Source of the DNA: Clostridiales bacterium UBA7044
GTDB lineage: Bacteria; Bacillota; Clostridia; Oscillospirales; Oscillospiraceae
Direction: 5' to 3'
NCBI GenBank assembly: GCA_002493965.1
Contig: DLAP01000096.1
Location: 1 to 12,151, forward strand
Length of the DNA: 12,151 bases
Below, piece by piece: positions 5,747-11,738 of this stretch. The notes under the pieces were generated by a model that saw only the letters and a program-made list of their open reading frames with translations, had not been told where the DNA came from and did no database searches. Every line of letters starts with the position of its first letter. The stretch's first letter is position 1. Made by a program: the position numbers and the translations under genes.

Positions 5747-7116
5747 ACCGAGTTACGAAACGAACCTGGCTGATGGGCCTGTTTGTGGTGGTGCTGCTGG
5801 GCGGAATGCTGCTGTTTCTGGGAGAGTATGCCGTGAAGGCGGATCAGTGGATCGTGTTTCAGGGCTCTCCCCATATCTACAACGGTACCAATATCGGCTT
5901 CGGAACCGTCACCGACCGGAGCGGAGAGGTGCTGCTGGATTTAAATGAAAGCAGAACCTATTCGGATAACAGTAGTACCCGCAAATCCACCCTCCACTGG
6001 CTAGGAGACCGGACGGGGTACATCAGCGCCGGGGCGGTGTCCAGTCACGCGGCCCAGATGGCAGGCTTTGATCCGGTGAACGGGATCTATGCCGCGGACG
6101 GAGAGGCGGGCAGCATCCATCTGACCATCTCCGCCCGGGTGCAGAACGCCGCTCTGGAAGCTATGGCAGGCAGAAAGGGCACCATTGGTATTTACAACTA
6201 TAAAACCGGAGAGATCCTCTGCGCCCTGAGCACTCCCACCTATGACCCGGACAATGTGCCGGACATCGAGCACGATGAATCCGGGGCCTACAGCGGGGTT
6301 TACCTGAACCGTTTTTTGCAGTCGGCCTACACCCCCGGATCCATTTTCAAGATTGTCACCACCTCCGCGGCCCTGGACTGCGTCCCGGGCATTGAAGACA
6401 TGACCTTCACCTGCACCGGAAAGCTGGAATACGGCACTGAGGCCGTTACCTGCGAAAAGGCCCACGGCACCCAGACCTTAAAACAGGCTCTGGCAAACTC
6501 CTGCAACTGTGCCTTTGCCCAGATCGCGAAAAAGGTGGGCAAGGAGAATATGGTAAAATATGTGGACCGGTTCCAGGTTGCGGACAAACTGAGCTTTGAC
6601 GGTGTGACCACCGCCGCCGGAAACTATGATATCTCCCAGACAGGGGCGGTTTCCTTTGCCTGGAGCTGCATCGGCCAGCACTCGGACCTCATTAACCCCG
6701 CCCGGTACATGACCTTCATGGGTACCATCGCTTCCGGCGGGACGGGGGTGGAGCCCTATATTGTTTCCAAGGTGGAAAGCGGCGGCAGAGTGACCTATGA
6801 GGCAAAAGCAAAGAAGACGGACAGAGCCATGTCCGGGGATGTGGCGGAAACCGTGCAAAGCTATATGCGCAATAACGTCGTCACCATCTACGGCGACCAG
6901 AATTTCCCGGGCCTTCAGGTCTGCGCCAAGTCCGGCACCAGCCAGCTGGGAGGCGGCCAGACCTCCAACGCTATGTTCGCGGGCTTTGTGGCGGATGAAG
7001 ACTATCCCCTGGCCTTTATCGTGGTGGTGGAAAACGGCGGCTACGGCAGCCATACCTGCGTGCCTATCATTGGGCCGGTTTTGACCGTGTGCAAAAGCGT
7101 ACTGGATAACGAATAA
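5743..7116 (+). CDS. pbpA: Class B penicillin-binding protein (D,D-transpeptidase), SEDS partner
   Basis: A 457-aa bitopic membrane protein: a short cytosolic N-terminus, one membrane helix (about residues 9-27), a small extracellular N-terminal region and a transpeptidase domain (about 145-455). The three catalytic motifs are intact: SxxK at S200-K203 (TPGSIFK), SxN at S253-N255 (NSCNCAF) and KSGT at 396-399. Further family marks are GTIGIYNYKTGEILC (146-160), STPTYDPD and GQHSDLINPARYM (311-323). It crosslinks peptidoglycan strands made by its SEDS partner, encoded just upstream with a 4-nt ATGA overlap that implies coupled translation. The N-terminal domain is short relative to the large PBP2/PBP3 pedestal, closer to actinobacterial PbpA. 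A strong terminator follows directly. The symbol is by resemblance; the class is certain. Confidence 0.93.
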   Translation: MNRVTKRTWLMGLFVVVLLGGMLLFLGEYAVKADQWIVFQGSPHIYNGTNIGFGTVTDRSGEVLLDLNESRTYSDNSSTRKSTLHWLGDRTGYISAGAVSSHAAQMAGFDPVNGIYAADGEAGSIHLTISARVQNAALEAMAGRKGTIGIYNYKTGEILCALSTPTYDPDNVPDIEHDESGAYSGVYLNRFLQSAYTPGSIFKIVTTSAALDCVPGIEDMTFTCTGKLEYGTEAVTCEKAHGTQTLKQALANSCNCAFAQIAKKVGKENMVKYVDRFQVADKLSFDGVTTAAGNYDISQTGAVSFAWSCIGQHSDLINPARYMTFMGTIASGGTGVEPYIVSKVESGGRVTYEAKAKKTDRAMSGDVAETVQSYMRNNVVTIYGDQNFPGLQVCAKSGTSQLGGGQTSNAMFAGFVADEDYPLAFIVVVENGGYGSHTCVPIIGPVLTVCKSVLDNE

Positions 7117-7119
7117 CAG

Positions 7120-7161
7120 AAACATTGCCGGAACCTCCATGGGGTTTCCGGCAATGTTTTT
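7120..7161 (+). terminator. Intrinsic terminator of the FHA-SEDS/PBP unit
   Basis: A perfect 14-bp stem (7120-7133 with 7146-7159), a 12-nt loop and a T-tract at 7157-7161, starting 4 nt after the PBP stop. It cleanly separates the cell-wall unit from the liv region. Confidence 0.93.
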
Positions 7162-7200
7162 GCCCGGGAAAGGGCCTTTGTGTATAGCGTACAAAAAAAT

Positions 7201-7219
7201 AAAGAAAACCTTTTTCTTT
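7201..7219. other. A/T-rich inverted repeat upstream of the liv leader promoter
   Basis: AAAGAAAA (7201-7208) and TTTTCTTT (7212-7219) form a perfect 8-bp inverted repeat with a 3-nt spacer, centred about 62 nt before the predicted transcription start. It could be a regulator site or act as an UP element. No known operator consensus was recognised. Confidence 0.3.
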
Positions 7220-7236
7220 CTGTGGTATTTGCCGCG

Positions 7237-7265
7237 TTGACAAATGTCCTTGTGTGAGATACAAT
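7237..7265 (+). promoter_or_regulatory. Sigma-A promoter of the liv leader and operon
   Basis: A perfect TTGACA (7237-7242), a 17-nt spacer and TACAAT (7260-7265), one base off consensus. The predicted start is near 7272. This is the strongest promoter in the window and the only good one between the PBP terminator and the binding-protein gene. Confidence 0.85.
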
Positions 7266-7302
7266 ACGGACAGATTCCAAGAGAGAATCCGGAAATCAAA
7301 AC

Positions 7303-7309
7303 AAGGAGG
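7303..7309 (+). promoter_or_regulatory. Ribosome binding site of the leader ORF
   Basis: AAGGAGG lies 9 nt before the ATG at 7319. A second in-frame ATG at 7313 is only 3 nt away, too close, so 7319 is chosen. Such a strong site shows the ORF is meant to be translated. Confidence 0.75.
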
Positions 7310-7318
7310 TACATGACC

Positions 7319-7474
7319 ATGACAGCATATGAAACCAAGATGACTGCCGCTTCCCGCTGCTGCCCCGCAGTGGCATGTTCCTCTGCCCGAATTACGAAGC
7401 TACTGGACACTGCTTATGTTTTGGCGGTGTCCATTTGCGTACTATGCGGGATAATTCCGCTTTATCTTGCGTAA
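7319..7474 (+). CDS. Putative leader peptide of the liv operon (51 aa, rich in Leu/Ile/Val)
   Basis: A 51-codon ORF with its own strong promoter and ribosome binding site, 126 nt before livJ. From I25 to the end, 13 of 27 residues are Leu, Ile or Val. They include CTA (7400-7402, 7442-7444) and ATA (7451-7453), codons I do not find in the livJ coding sequence. The UAA stop lies inside the 5' arm of an antiterminator hairpin (7470-7477), and a terminator follows 23 nt later. The likely role is ribosome-mediated attenuation: a ribosome held at late Leu/Ile codons leaves the antiterminator arm free, while one reaching the stop covers it. The N-terminal half is unusual for a leader, with four Cys (14, 15, 20 and, further on, 40; also 43). 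The hydrophobic C-terminus could instead be a membrane helix of a real small protein. No homologue is recognised. Confidence 0.7.
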   Translation: MTAYETKMTAASRCCPAVACSSARITKLLDTAYVLAVSICVLCGIIPLYLA

Positions 7475-7507
7475 CCGGGATTCATGGTGTATGAAGAAGC
7501 GGTTACG
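7470..7507 (+). promoter_or_regulatory. Antiterminator hairpin of the liv attenuator
   Basis: CGTAACCG (7470-7477) pairs perfectly with CGGTTACG (7500-7507). The enclosed stretch adds a second stem, TTCAT (7481-7485) with ATGAA (7491-7495). The 3' arm is the same stretch that forms the 5' arm of the terminator at 7497-7520, so the two folds cannot coexist. The 5' arm contains the leader ORF's UAA (7472-7474), so a terminating ribosome would block this hairpin and favour termination. I found no clear upstream segment pairing with the 5' arm (no obvious '1:2' hairpin). Confidence 0.68.
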
Positions 7508-7524
7508 GACGTGACCGCTTTTTT
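7497..7524 (+). terminator. Intrinsic terminator (attenuator) between leader ORF and livJ
   Basis: AAGCGGTTACG (7497-7507) pairs with CGTGACCGCTT (7510-7520) with one T-G wobble, and a run of six T covers 7519-7524. It lies 23 nt after the leader stop and 77 nt before livJ. With no good promoter between it and livJ, liv expression would require readthrough. Confidence 0.85.
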
Positions 7525-7531
7525 ATAATCA

Positions 7532-7571
7532 GGCGGCGTTCCAAAAGGTTGGAAAGATTTTGGAAGCTGCC
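7532..7571 (+). other. Long hairpin in the livJ 5' untranslated region
   Basis: GGCGGC (7532-7537) pairs with GCTGCC (7566-7571) and TTCCAAAA (7539-7546) with TTTTGGAA (7558-7565), a 14-bp stem with one bulged G and one wobble, 11-nt loop. No T-tract follows. It ends 13 nt before the livJ ribosome binding site (AAGGAG, 7585-7590), a position typical of 5' mRNA-stabilising hairpins. Confidence 0.6.
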
Positions 7572-7600
7572 AGTTTAATGAGAAAAGGAGAAAATGTACC

Positions 7601-8764
7601 ATGAAAAAGTTTCTTGCTCTGCTGATGGCGGTCCTGATGGTCGCCTCCCTGCTGACCGGCTGCGGTTCTTCCGACAAGTCCGCTTCCGACGGCAATGCCC
7701 TGAAGTTCGGCCTGACCGGCCCCCTGACCGGCTCCGCCTCCGCTTACGGCCTGGCTGTTCGCGCCGGTATGGAAATCGCTGTGGAAGAGATCAACGCCAA
7801 GGGCGGCCTGCAGATTGAGTTCCGGGCCGAGGATGACGAGGCTGATGGCTCCGATAAGGCTGTTTCCGCCTACAACACCCTGAAGGACTGGGGTATGCAG
7901 ATCATGGCTGGCCCTGTGACCACCGGCTCTTCCCTGGCCATTGCCGCCGAGTGCGTTAACGATCAGATCTTCATGCTGACCCCCTCCGCTTCCGCTGTGG
8001 AAGTTGCCACCACCGGCGACAACATCTACCAGATGTGCTTCACCGACCCCAACCAGGGCGCTTCCGCCGCTGAGCTGATGAAGCAGAAGTGGGCTGACGC
8101 CACCATCGGTGTGATCTATGACTCCTCCGACGCCTACTCCACCGGTATTGCCAACGGCTTCCTTGCCAAGGCCGCTGAACTGAATCTGAACGTTGCCGTG
8201 GACAACGCTTCCTTCACCGCCGATAACAAGGCCGACCTGAGCAGCCAGGTTATGATGTGCAAGGACGCGGGCTGCGATATGGTGTTCCTGCCCTTCTACT
8301 ACACCGAGGCTTCCCAGGTTCTGACCTACGCCAATACCATCGGCTACAAGCCCACCTTCTTTGGCTGCGACGGCATGGACGGCATCCTGACCGTGGAAGG
8401 CTTTGACGCCGCTCTGGCCGAGGGCCTGGTGCTCATGACCCCCTTCGATGCCAACGCCACCGACGAGAAGACCACTTCCTTCGTAAGCAAGTTCAAGGAG
8501 AAGATGGACGGCCTGGTGCCCAACCAGTTCGCCGCTGACGGCTACGATGTCATCTACACCCTGTATGACGCCTGCGTGGCCGCCGGTGTGGACGGCAGCA
8601 ACACCAGCGCAGAAATCTGCGAGGCTCTGAAGGCTCAGTTTGACGGCGGCCTGACCGTGGATGGCCTGACCGGCAAGGGCATGACCTGGGACGCAAGCGG
8701 CATGATCTCCAAGGCCCCCGCGGCTGTGGTCATTACCGACGGTGTCTACGTTCCCATGGCCTAA
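7601..8764 (+). CDS. livJ: Branched-chain amino acid-type ABC transporter substrate-binding lipoprotein
   Basis: Extracellular solute-binding component of a HAAT-type ABC importer. The 387-aa protein begins with a lipoprotein signal (Lys-Lys, hydrophobic core, lipobox LLTGC with Cys21), a Ser-rich linker, then a type I periplasmic-binding fold: LKFGLTGPLTGSASAYG (33-49), GMEIAVEEINAKGGLQIEF, MAGPVTTGSSLAIAAE and TPSASAVEVATTGDNIYQM. Codon choice is strikingly uniform (GGC, GCC/GCT, CTG, AAG, TCC), stronger than in the flanking genes, which suggests high expression as expected for a binding protein needed in excess over its permease. AAGGAG lies 10 nt before the ATG. It heads the operon with livH, livM, livG and livF. 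The ligand is inferred from gene order and family; other small amino acids or amides are possible for this family. Confidence 0.93.
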   Translation: MKKFLALLMAVLMVASLLTGCGSSDKSASDGNALKFGLTGPLTGSASAYGLAVRAGMEIAVEEINAKGGLQIEFRAEDDEADGSDKAVSAYNTLKDWGMQIMAGPVTTGSSLAIAAECVNDQIFMLTPSASAVEVATTGDNIYQMCFTDPNQGASAAELMKQKWADATIGVIYDSSDAYSTGIANGFLAKAAELNLNVAVDNASFTADNKADLSSQVMMCKDAGCDMVFLPFYYTEASQVLTYANTIGYKPTFFGCDGMDGILTVEGFDAALAEGLVLMTPFDANATDEKTTSFVSKFKEKMDGLVPNQFAADGYDVIYTLYDACVAAGVDGSNTSAEICEALKAQFDGGLTVDGLTGKGMTWDASGMISKAPAAVVITDGVYVPMA

Positions 8765-8782
8765 CTTACATTCTGTAAAAAG

Positions 8783-8814
8783 TGGGATGGGGGAGAATAT
8801 TCTCTCCCATCCCA
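8783..8814 (+). other. Strong intercistronic hairpin after livJ
   Basis: A 14-bp stem (8783-8796 with 8801-8814, one G-T wobble) with loop ATAT starts 18 nt after the livJ stop. It is followed by GTAGCCATG, not T's, so it is not a classical terminator. The position suits a barrier to 3' decay that stabilises the livJ part of the mRNA. Confidence 0.75.
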
Positions 8815-8827
8815 GTAGCCATGTATG

Positions 8828-8892
8828 CGACAGTCCATGAGAGCGGCCGAAAAGCCGCTTCCATCCAATTTGGCCGCCGTCATAGACTGTCG
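8828..8892 (+). other. Second, branched intercistronic hairpin before livH
   Basis: CGACAGTC (8828-8835) pairs with GACTGTCG (8885-8892), extended by ATGA/TCAT after one mismatch. Inside, GCGGCC (8843-8848) can pair either with GGCCGC (8872-8877), or shifted by one base, AGCGGC with GCCGCT (8854-8859). It ends 13 nt before the livH ribosome binding site. No T-tract follows. Confidence 0.65.
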
Positions 8893-8905
8893 AACAGTTC
8901 GAGAA

Positions 8906-8912
8906 AGAGAGG
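8906..8912 (+). promoter_or_regulatory. Ribosome binding site that decides the livH start
   Basis: AGAGAGG, 7 nt before the ATG at 8920. The frame is open back to an earlier start at 8782, but that extension would run through both intercistronic hairpins and adds non-membrane sequence foreign to LivH. Confidence 0.7.
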
Positions 8913-8919
8913 TTTGAGA

Positions 8920-9801
8920 ATGCAAATCCTGCAATACCTGATTAACGGCATCAGCATTGGCTCGGTTTATGCCATTATCGCCCTGGGCTACACCATGGTT
9001 TACGGCATTGCCAAGATGCTGAACTTCGCCCACGGCGATATCATCATGGTGGGCGCCTATGTTTCCTTCTGCGTGACCAATTACCTGGGACTTCCGGCGG
9101 TTGTCTCCGTCCTTGCGGCGATGGTGGTTTGCACCCTGCTTGGCATCATCATTGAAGGGCTTGCCTATAAGCCCCTCCGGGGTACGCCCAGTCTGGCCGT
9201 TCTGATCACCGCCATCGGCGTCAGCTATTTCCTCCAGAATGCGGCCCAGCTCATCTGGTCCTCCAGCCCCAAGAATTTTACCAGCATCATTTCTGCCGGA
9301 TCCATCAGCCTGTTTGACGGCCAAATCGTGATTACCGCCGAGGTGCTGCTGACGGTGGTTGTGTCTGTGCTGGTGATGGTTGGCCTGACCCTCTTTACCA
9401 GCAAGACCCGCACTGGCAAGGCCATGCGGGCGGTTTCTGAGGATCGGGACGCGGCCCAGCTGATGGGCATTAACGTCAACCGTACCATTTCTACCACCTT
9501 CGCCATTGGCTCGGCTCTGGCGGCGGTGGCGGGCGTGCTGCTGTGTTCCACCGTACCCACCCTTCAGCCTACCACCGGCGCCATGCCCGGCATCCGGGCC
9601 TTTACCGCCGCGGTCTTTGGCGGCATCGGCTCCATTCCCGGGGCCATGCTGGGCGGCATCCTGCTGGGAATCATTGAGACCTTCTCCAAGGTGTATCTTT
9701 CTACCCAGTTTTCGGATGCCATCGTGTTTTCTGTGCTGATCATCATTCTGCTGGTGAAGCCCGCCGGTCTGCTTGGCAAGCAGATCCAGGAGAAAGTGTA
9801 A
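8920..9801 (+). CDS. livH: Branched-chain amino acid ABC transporter permease LivH
   Basis: A 293-aa integral membrane permease, the usual size for LivH. It begins directly with the family pattern MQILQYLINGISIGSVYAI, then GYTMVYGIAKMLNFAHGD (23-40) and GAYVSF. Later come the cytoplasmic coupling segment (SKTRTGKAMRAVSEDRDAAQ followed by LMGINVNRTI), a Gly/Ala-rich helix and PGIRAFTAAVFGGIGSIPGA. About eight hydrophobic segments are visible. It pairs with LivM to form the channel energised by LivG and LivF. It follows livJ after a 155-nt gap holding two strong hairpins, and livM starts 10 nt after its stop. Confidence 0.93.
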   Translation: MQILQYLINGISIGSVYAIIALGYTMVYGIAKMLNFAHGDIIMVGAYVSFCVTNYLGLPAVVSVLAAMVVCTLLGIIIEGLAYKPLRGTPSLAVLITAIGVSYFLQNAAQLIWSSSPKNFTSIISAGSISLFDGQIVITAEVLLTVVVSVLVMVGLTLFTSKTRTGKAMRAVSEDRDAAQLMGINVNRTISTTFAIGSALAAVAGVLLCSTVPTLQPTTGAMPGIRAFTAAVFGGIGSIPGAMLGGILLGIIETFSKVYLSTQFSDAIVFSVLIIILLVKPAGLLGKQIQEKV

Positions 9802-9811
9802 GGTGACGGGA

Positions 9812-10900
9812 ATGAAACAGAGACTAAAAAATAAAACCACCCGCATGAATCTCATCACCTACGGCGTGGTGATTCTGGCGTTCCTTCTGATGCAGAGTAT
9901 GTATGGCTCCCTGGGCAGCTCCTTGAAGGGCTATCTGGTGCCGATCTGCGTATACATTTCTCTGACCGTGTCCCTGAACCTGCTGGTTGGCATCTGCGGC
10001 GAGCTGAGTCTGGGCCACGCGGGATTTATGGGCCTGGGCGCATTTACCGGTGTGGTCATCGCGGCGGTTCTCAAGGATGCTGTGGCTTCCGATGCCCTGC
10101 GGCTGCTGTGCGCCATGGCCTGCGGCGGCCTTGTGGCGGGTTTCGTGGGCTTCCTGATCGGCATTCCGGTGCTGCGGCTCCGGGGCGACTACCTGGCCAT
10201 TGTGACGCTGGCCTTTGGCGAAATTATGAAAAACATTGTGGGAAACCTCTATGTGGGAACCGACAGCCAAGGCTTCCATATGGCCATCTCCACCTCCAAA
10301 ATGACCCTTGCCGAGGGGGGTACCATGATCGTCAGCGGTCCTCTGGGTGCCACAGGCATTCAAAAGCTGGCCAGCTTCCCCATGGGCTTTGTGCTGGTGC
10401 TGATCACCCTGTTTGTGGTGCTGAACCTGGTGAATTCCAAGGAAGGCCGGGCCATCAAGGCGGTGCGGGACAACCGGATCGCGGCGGAATCTGTGGGCAT
10501 TAACGTGACCACTTTCCGGATGAAGGCCTTTGTGGTTTCCGCCATATTGGCAGGCATGGCCGGGGCCTTGTTCGGACTGAATTATTCCTCCTTCACCGCC
10601 GCTAAGTTTAACTTCAATACCTCCATCAACATTCTGGTCTTTGTGGTGCTGGGCGGTATGGGCAATATCCTGGGCTCCGTGATTTCCGCTACCATTCTGT
10701 ATGTGCTGCCGGAAGCGCTCCGGGGACTTCAGGACTACCGGATGATCCTGTATGCGGTGGTTCTGATTCTCGTAATGCTGTTCACCTGGTCTCCCAAGTT
10801 TAAGGAAATGGAATCCAGATTCAGCGAAAAAGTGACAGGCGTCTTTAAGAAGCTGGTCCACAAGATTTTTAAGAAGAAGGAGGCGGCGGAAAATGACTGA
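9812..10900 (+). CDS. livM: Branched-chain amino acid ABC transporter permease LivM
   Basis: A 362-aa permease, the second channel subunit. The first ~12 residues are basic (KQRLKNKTTR), then membrane segments begin. Diagnostic stretches are SLNLLVGICGELSLGHAGFM (54-73), VLRLRGDYLAIVTLAFGEI, the coupling region EGRAIKAVRDNRIAAESVGI and VLGGMGNILGSVISA. The C-terminus is lysine-rich (KKLVHKIFKKKEAAEND), a short cytosolic tail. The ATG at 9812 is chosen because AAGGTG lies 6 nt upstream and the start clears the livH stop; the open frame from 9773 would overlap livH and adds charged residues only. The 3' end overlaps livG by 8 nt, so translation is probably coupled. Confidence 0.92.
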   Translation: MKQRLKNKTTRMNLITYGVVILAFLLMQSMYGSLGSSLKGYLVPICVYISLTVSLNLLVGICGELSLGHAGFMGLGAFTGVVIAAVLKDAVASDALRLLCAMACGGLVAGFVGFLIGIPVLRLRGDYLAIVTLAFGEIMKNIVGNLYVGTDSQGFHMAISTSKMTLAEGGTMIVSGPLGATGIQKLASFPMGFVLVLITLFVVLNLVNSKEGRAIKAVRDNRIAAESVGINVTTFRMKAFVVSAILAGMAGALFGLNYSSFTAAKFNFNTSINILVFVVLGGMGNILGSVISATILYVLPEALRGLQDYRMILYAVVLILVMLFTWSPKFKEMESRFSEKVTGVFKKLVHKIFKKKEAAEND

Positions 10901-11738
10901 ATATTCCCGTAAAATGCTGAAGGTCCCCACCTATAACCTCCTTCGGGAACAGGACAAGGACAAAATGCCTGTGCTGGATGTGCGGAATCTGGGCATCGAC
11001 TTCGGCGGCCTGACGGCGGTGGACGGTTTCAATATCACCATCGGCCCCACCGAGATTTCCGGCCTCATCGGCCCCAACGGCGCGGGCAAGACCACCATTT
11101 TTAACCTGCTTACTGGGGTCTATCAGCCCACCCGTGGCTCCGTTCTGATCAATGGCATCGATATTAAGGGAATGCCTACCAGCAAGGTCAACCGGTTAGG
11201 GATAGCCCGTACCTTCCAGAACATCCGCCTGTTTACGGATATGACGGCCCTGGACAATGTGAAGGTGGGAATGCACAACAGCATCCGTTGTTCCTTTGTT
11301 TCCTCTCTGCTGCACCTGCCCGCCTACTACAAGGCGGAAAAGGCGTCCAACAAGAAGGCTATGGAGCTTCTGGAATTTATGGGCCTTCAGGACGTGGCGG
11401 ATCAGAAGGCGGGAAGTCTGCCCTACGGTGTCCAGCGGCGTCTGGAGATCGTCCGGGCACTGGCAACCAATCCCTCCATCATTCTCCTTGACGAGCCTGC
11501 CGCAGGCATGAACCCCAGTGAAACGACCGAGCTGATGCACCAGATCCGCCGGATTCGGGACACCTTCCACATCGCCATTTTCCTCATCGAGCATGACATG
11601 AATCTGGTGATGAACGTCTGCGAGGCCATTGCCGTGGTCAACTACGGCCGAATCATCGCAAAGGGGACGCCGGAAGAGGTCCGCTCCAATCCCGCAGTCA
11701 TCGAGGCATACCTGGGCAAAGAGGAGGGGAACGCGTGA
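10893..11738 (+). CDS. livG: Branched-chain amino acid ABC transporter ATP-binding protein LivG
   Basis: A 281-aa cytosolic ATPase. Walker A is GPNGAGKTT (60-68), the Q-loop Gln is Q109 (RTFQN), the signature segment is SLPYGVQRRLEI (175-186), Walker B is IILLDEP (196-202, catalytic Glu201) and the switch His is H234 (IEHDM). The signature reads PYGVQ instead of the more usual SYGQQ of LivG proteins. About 24 residues precede the normal LivG start (PVLDVRNLGIDFGG); they could be an extension, but AAGGAGG lies 9 nt before this ATG, and an internal ATG at 10965 has a weaker AAGGA. It overlaps livM by 8 nt and shares one base with livF (TGATG). Confidence 0.93.
   Translation: MTEYSRKMLKVPTYNLLREQDKDKMPVLDVRNLGIDFGGLTAVDGFNITIGPTEISGLIGPNGAGKTTIFNLLTGVYQPTRGSVLINGIDIKGMPTSKVNRLGIARTFQNIRLFTDMTALDNVKVGMHNSIRCSFVSSLLHLPAYYKAEKASNKKAMELLEFMGLQDVADQKAGSLPYGVQRRLEIVRALATNPSIILLDEPAAGMNPSETTELMHQIRRIRDTFHIAIFLIEHDMNLVMNVCEAIAVVNYGRIIAKGTPEEVRSNPAVIEAYLGKEEGNA

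Noticed and set aside
7524..7529. TATAAT right after the attenuator T-tract as a -10 box
   Set aside because: No -35-like hexamer at 16-18 nt upstream (the region is GGTTAC); it is a by-product of the T-tract followed by ATAAT.
7549..7579. TTGGAA...TTTAAT as a private livJ promoter
   Set aside because: The spacer is 19 nt with weak hexamers inside a hairpin, and its transcript would start at the ribosome binding site, leaving almost no leader.
8891..8901. CGAACAGTTCG palindrome as a LexA/SOS box ahead of livH
   Set aside because: The Gram-positive LexA site needs four bases between the CGAAC and GTTCG halves; here there is one, and it lies mid-operon with no promoter.
8782..8919. 46-residue N-terminal extension of LivH from an upstream in-frame start
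   Set aside because: It would be encoded by two strong hairpins, has no ribosome binding site, and LivH proteins begin at the residues encoded from 8920.
8761..9858. 365-codon minus-strand open frame across livH
   Set aside because: Translation is His/Gly/Asn/Gln-rich low-complexity sequence and antisense to an unmistakable permease; a shadow.
9824..10930. 368-codon minus-strand open frame across livM
   Set aside because: Same reason: a His/Gln-rich antisense shadow of a well-supported permease gene.
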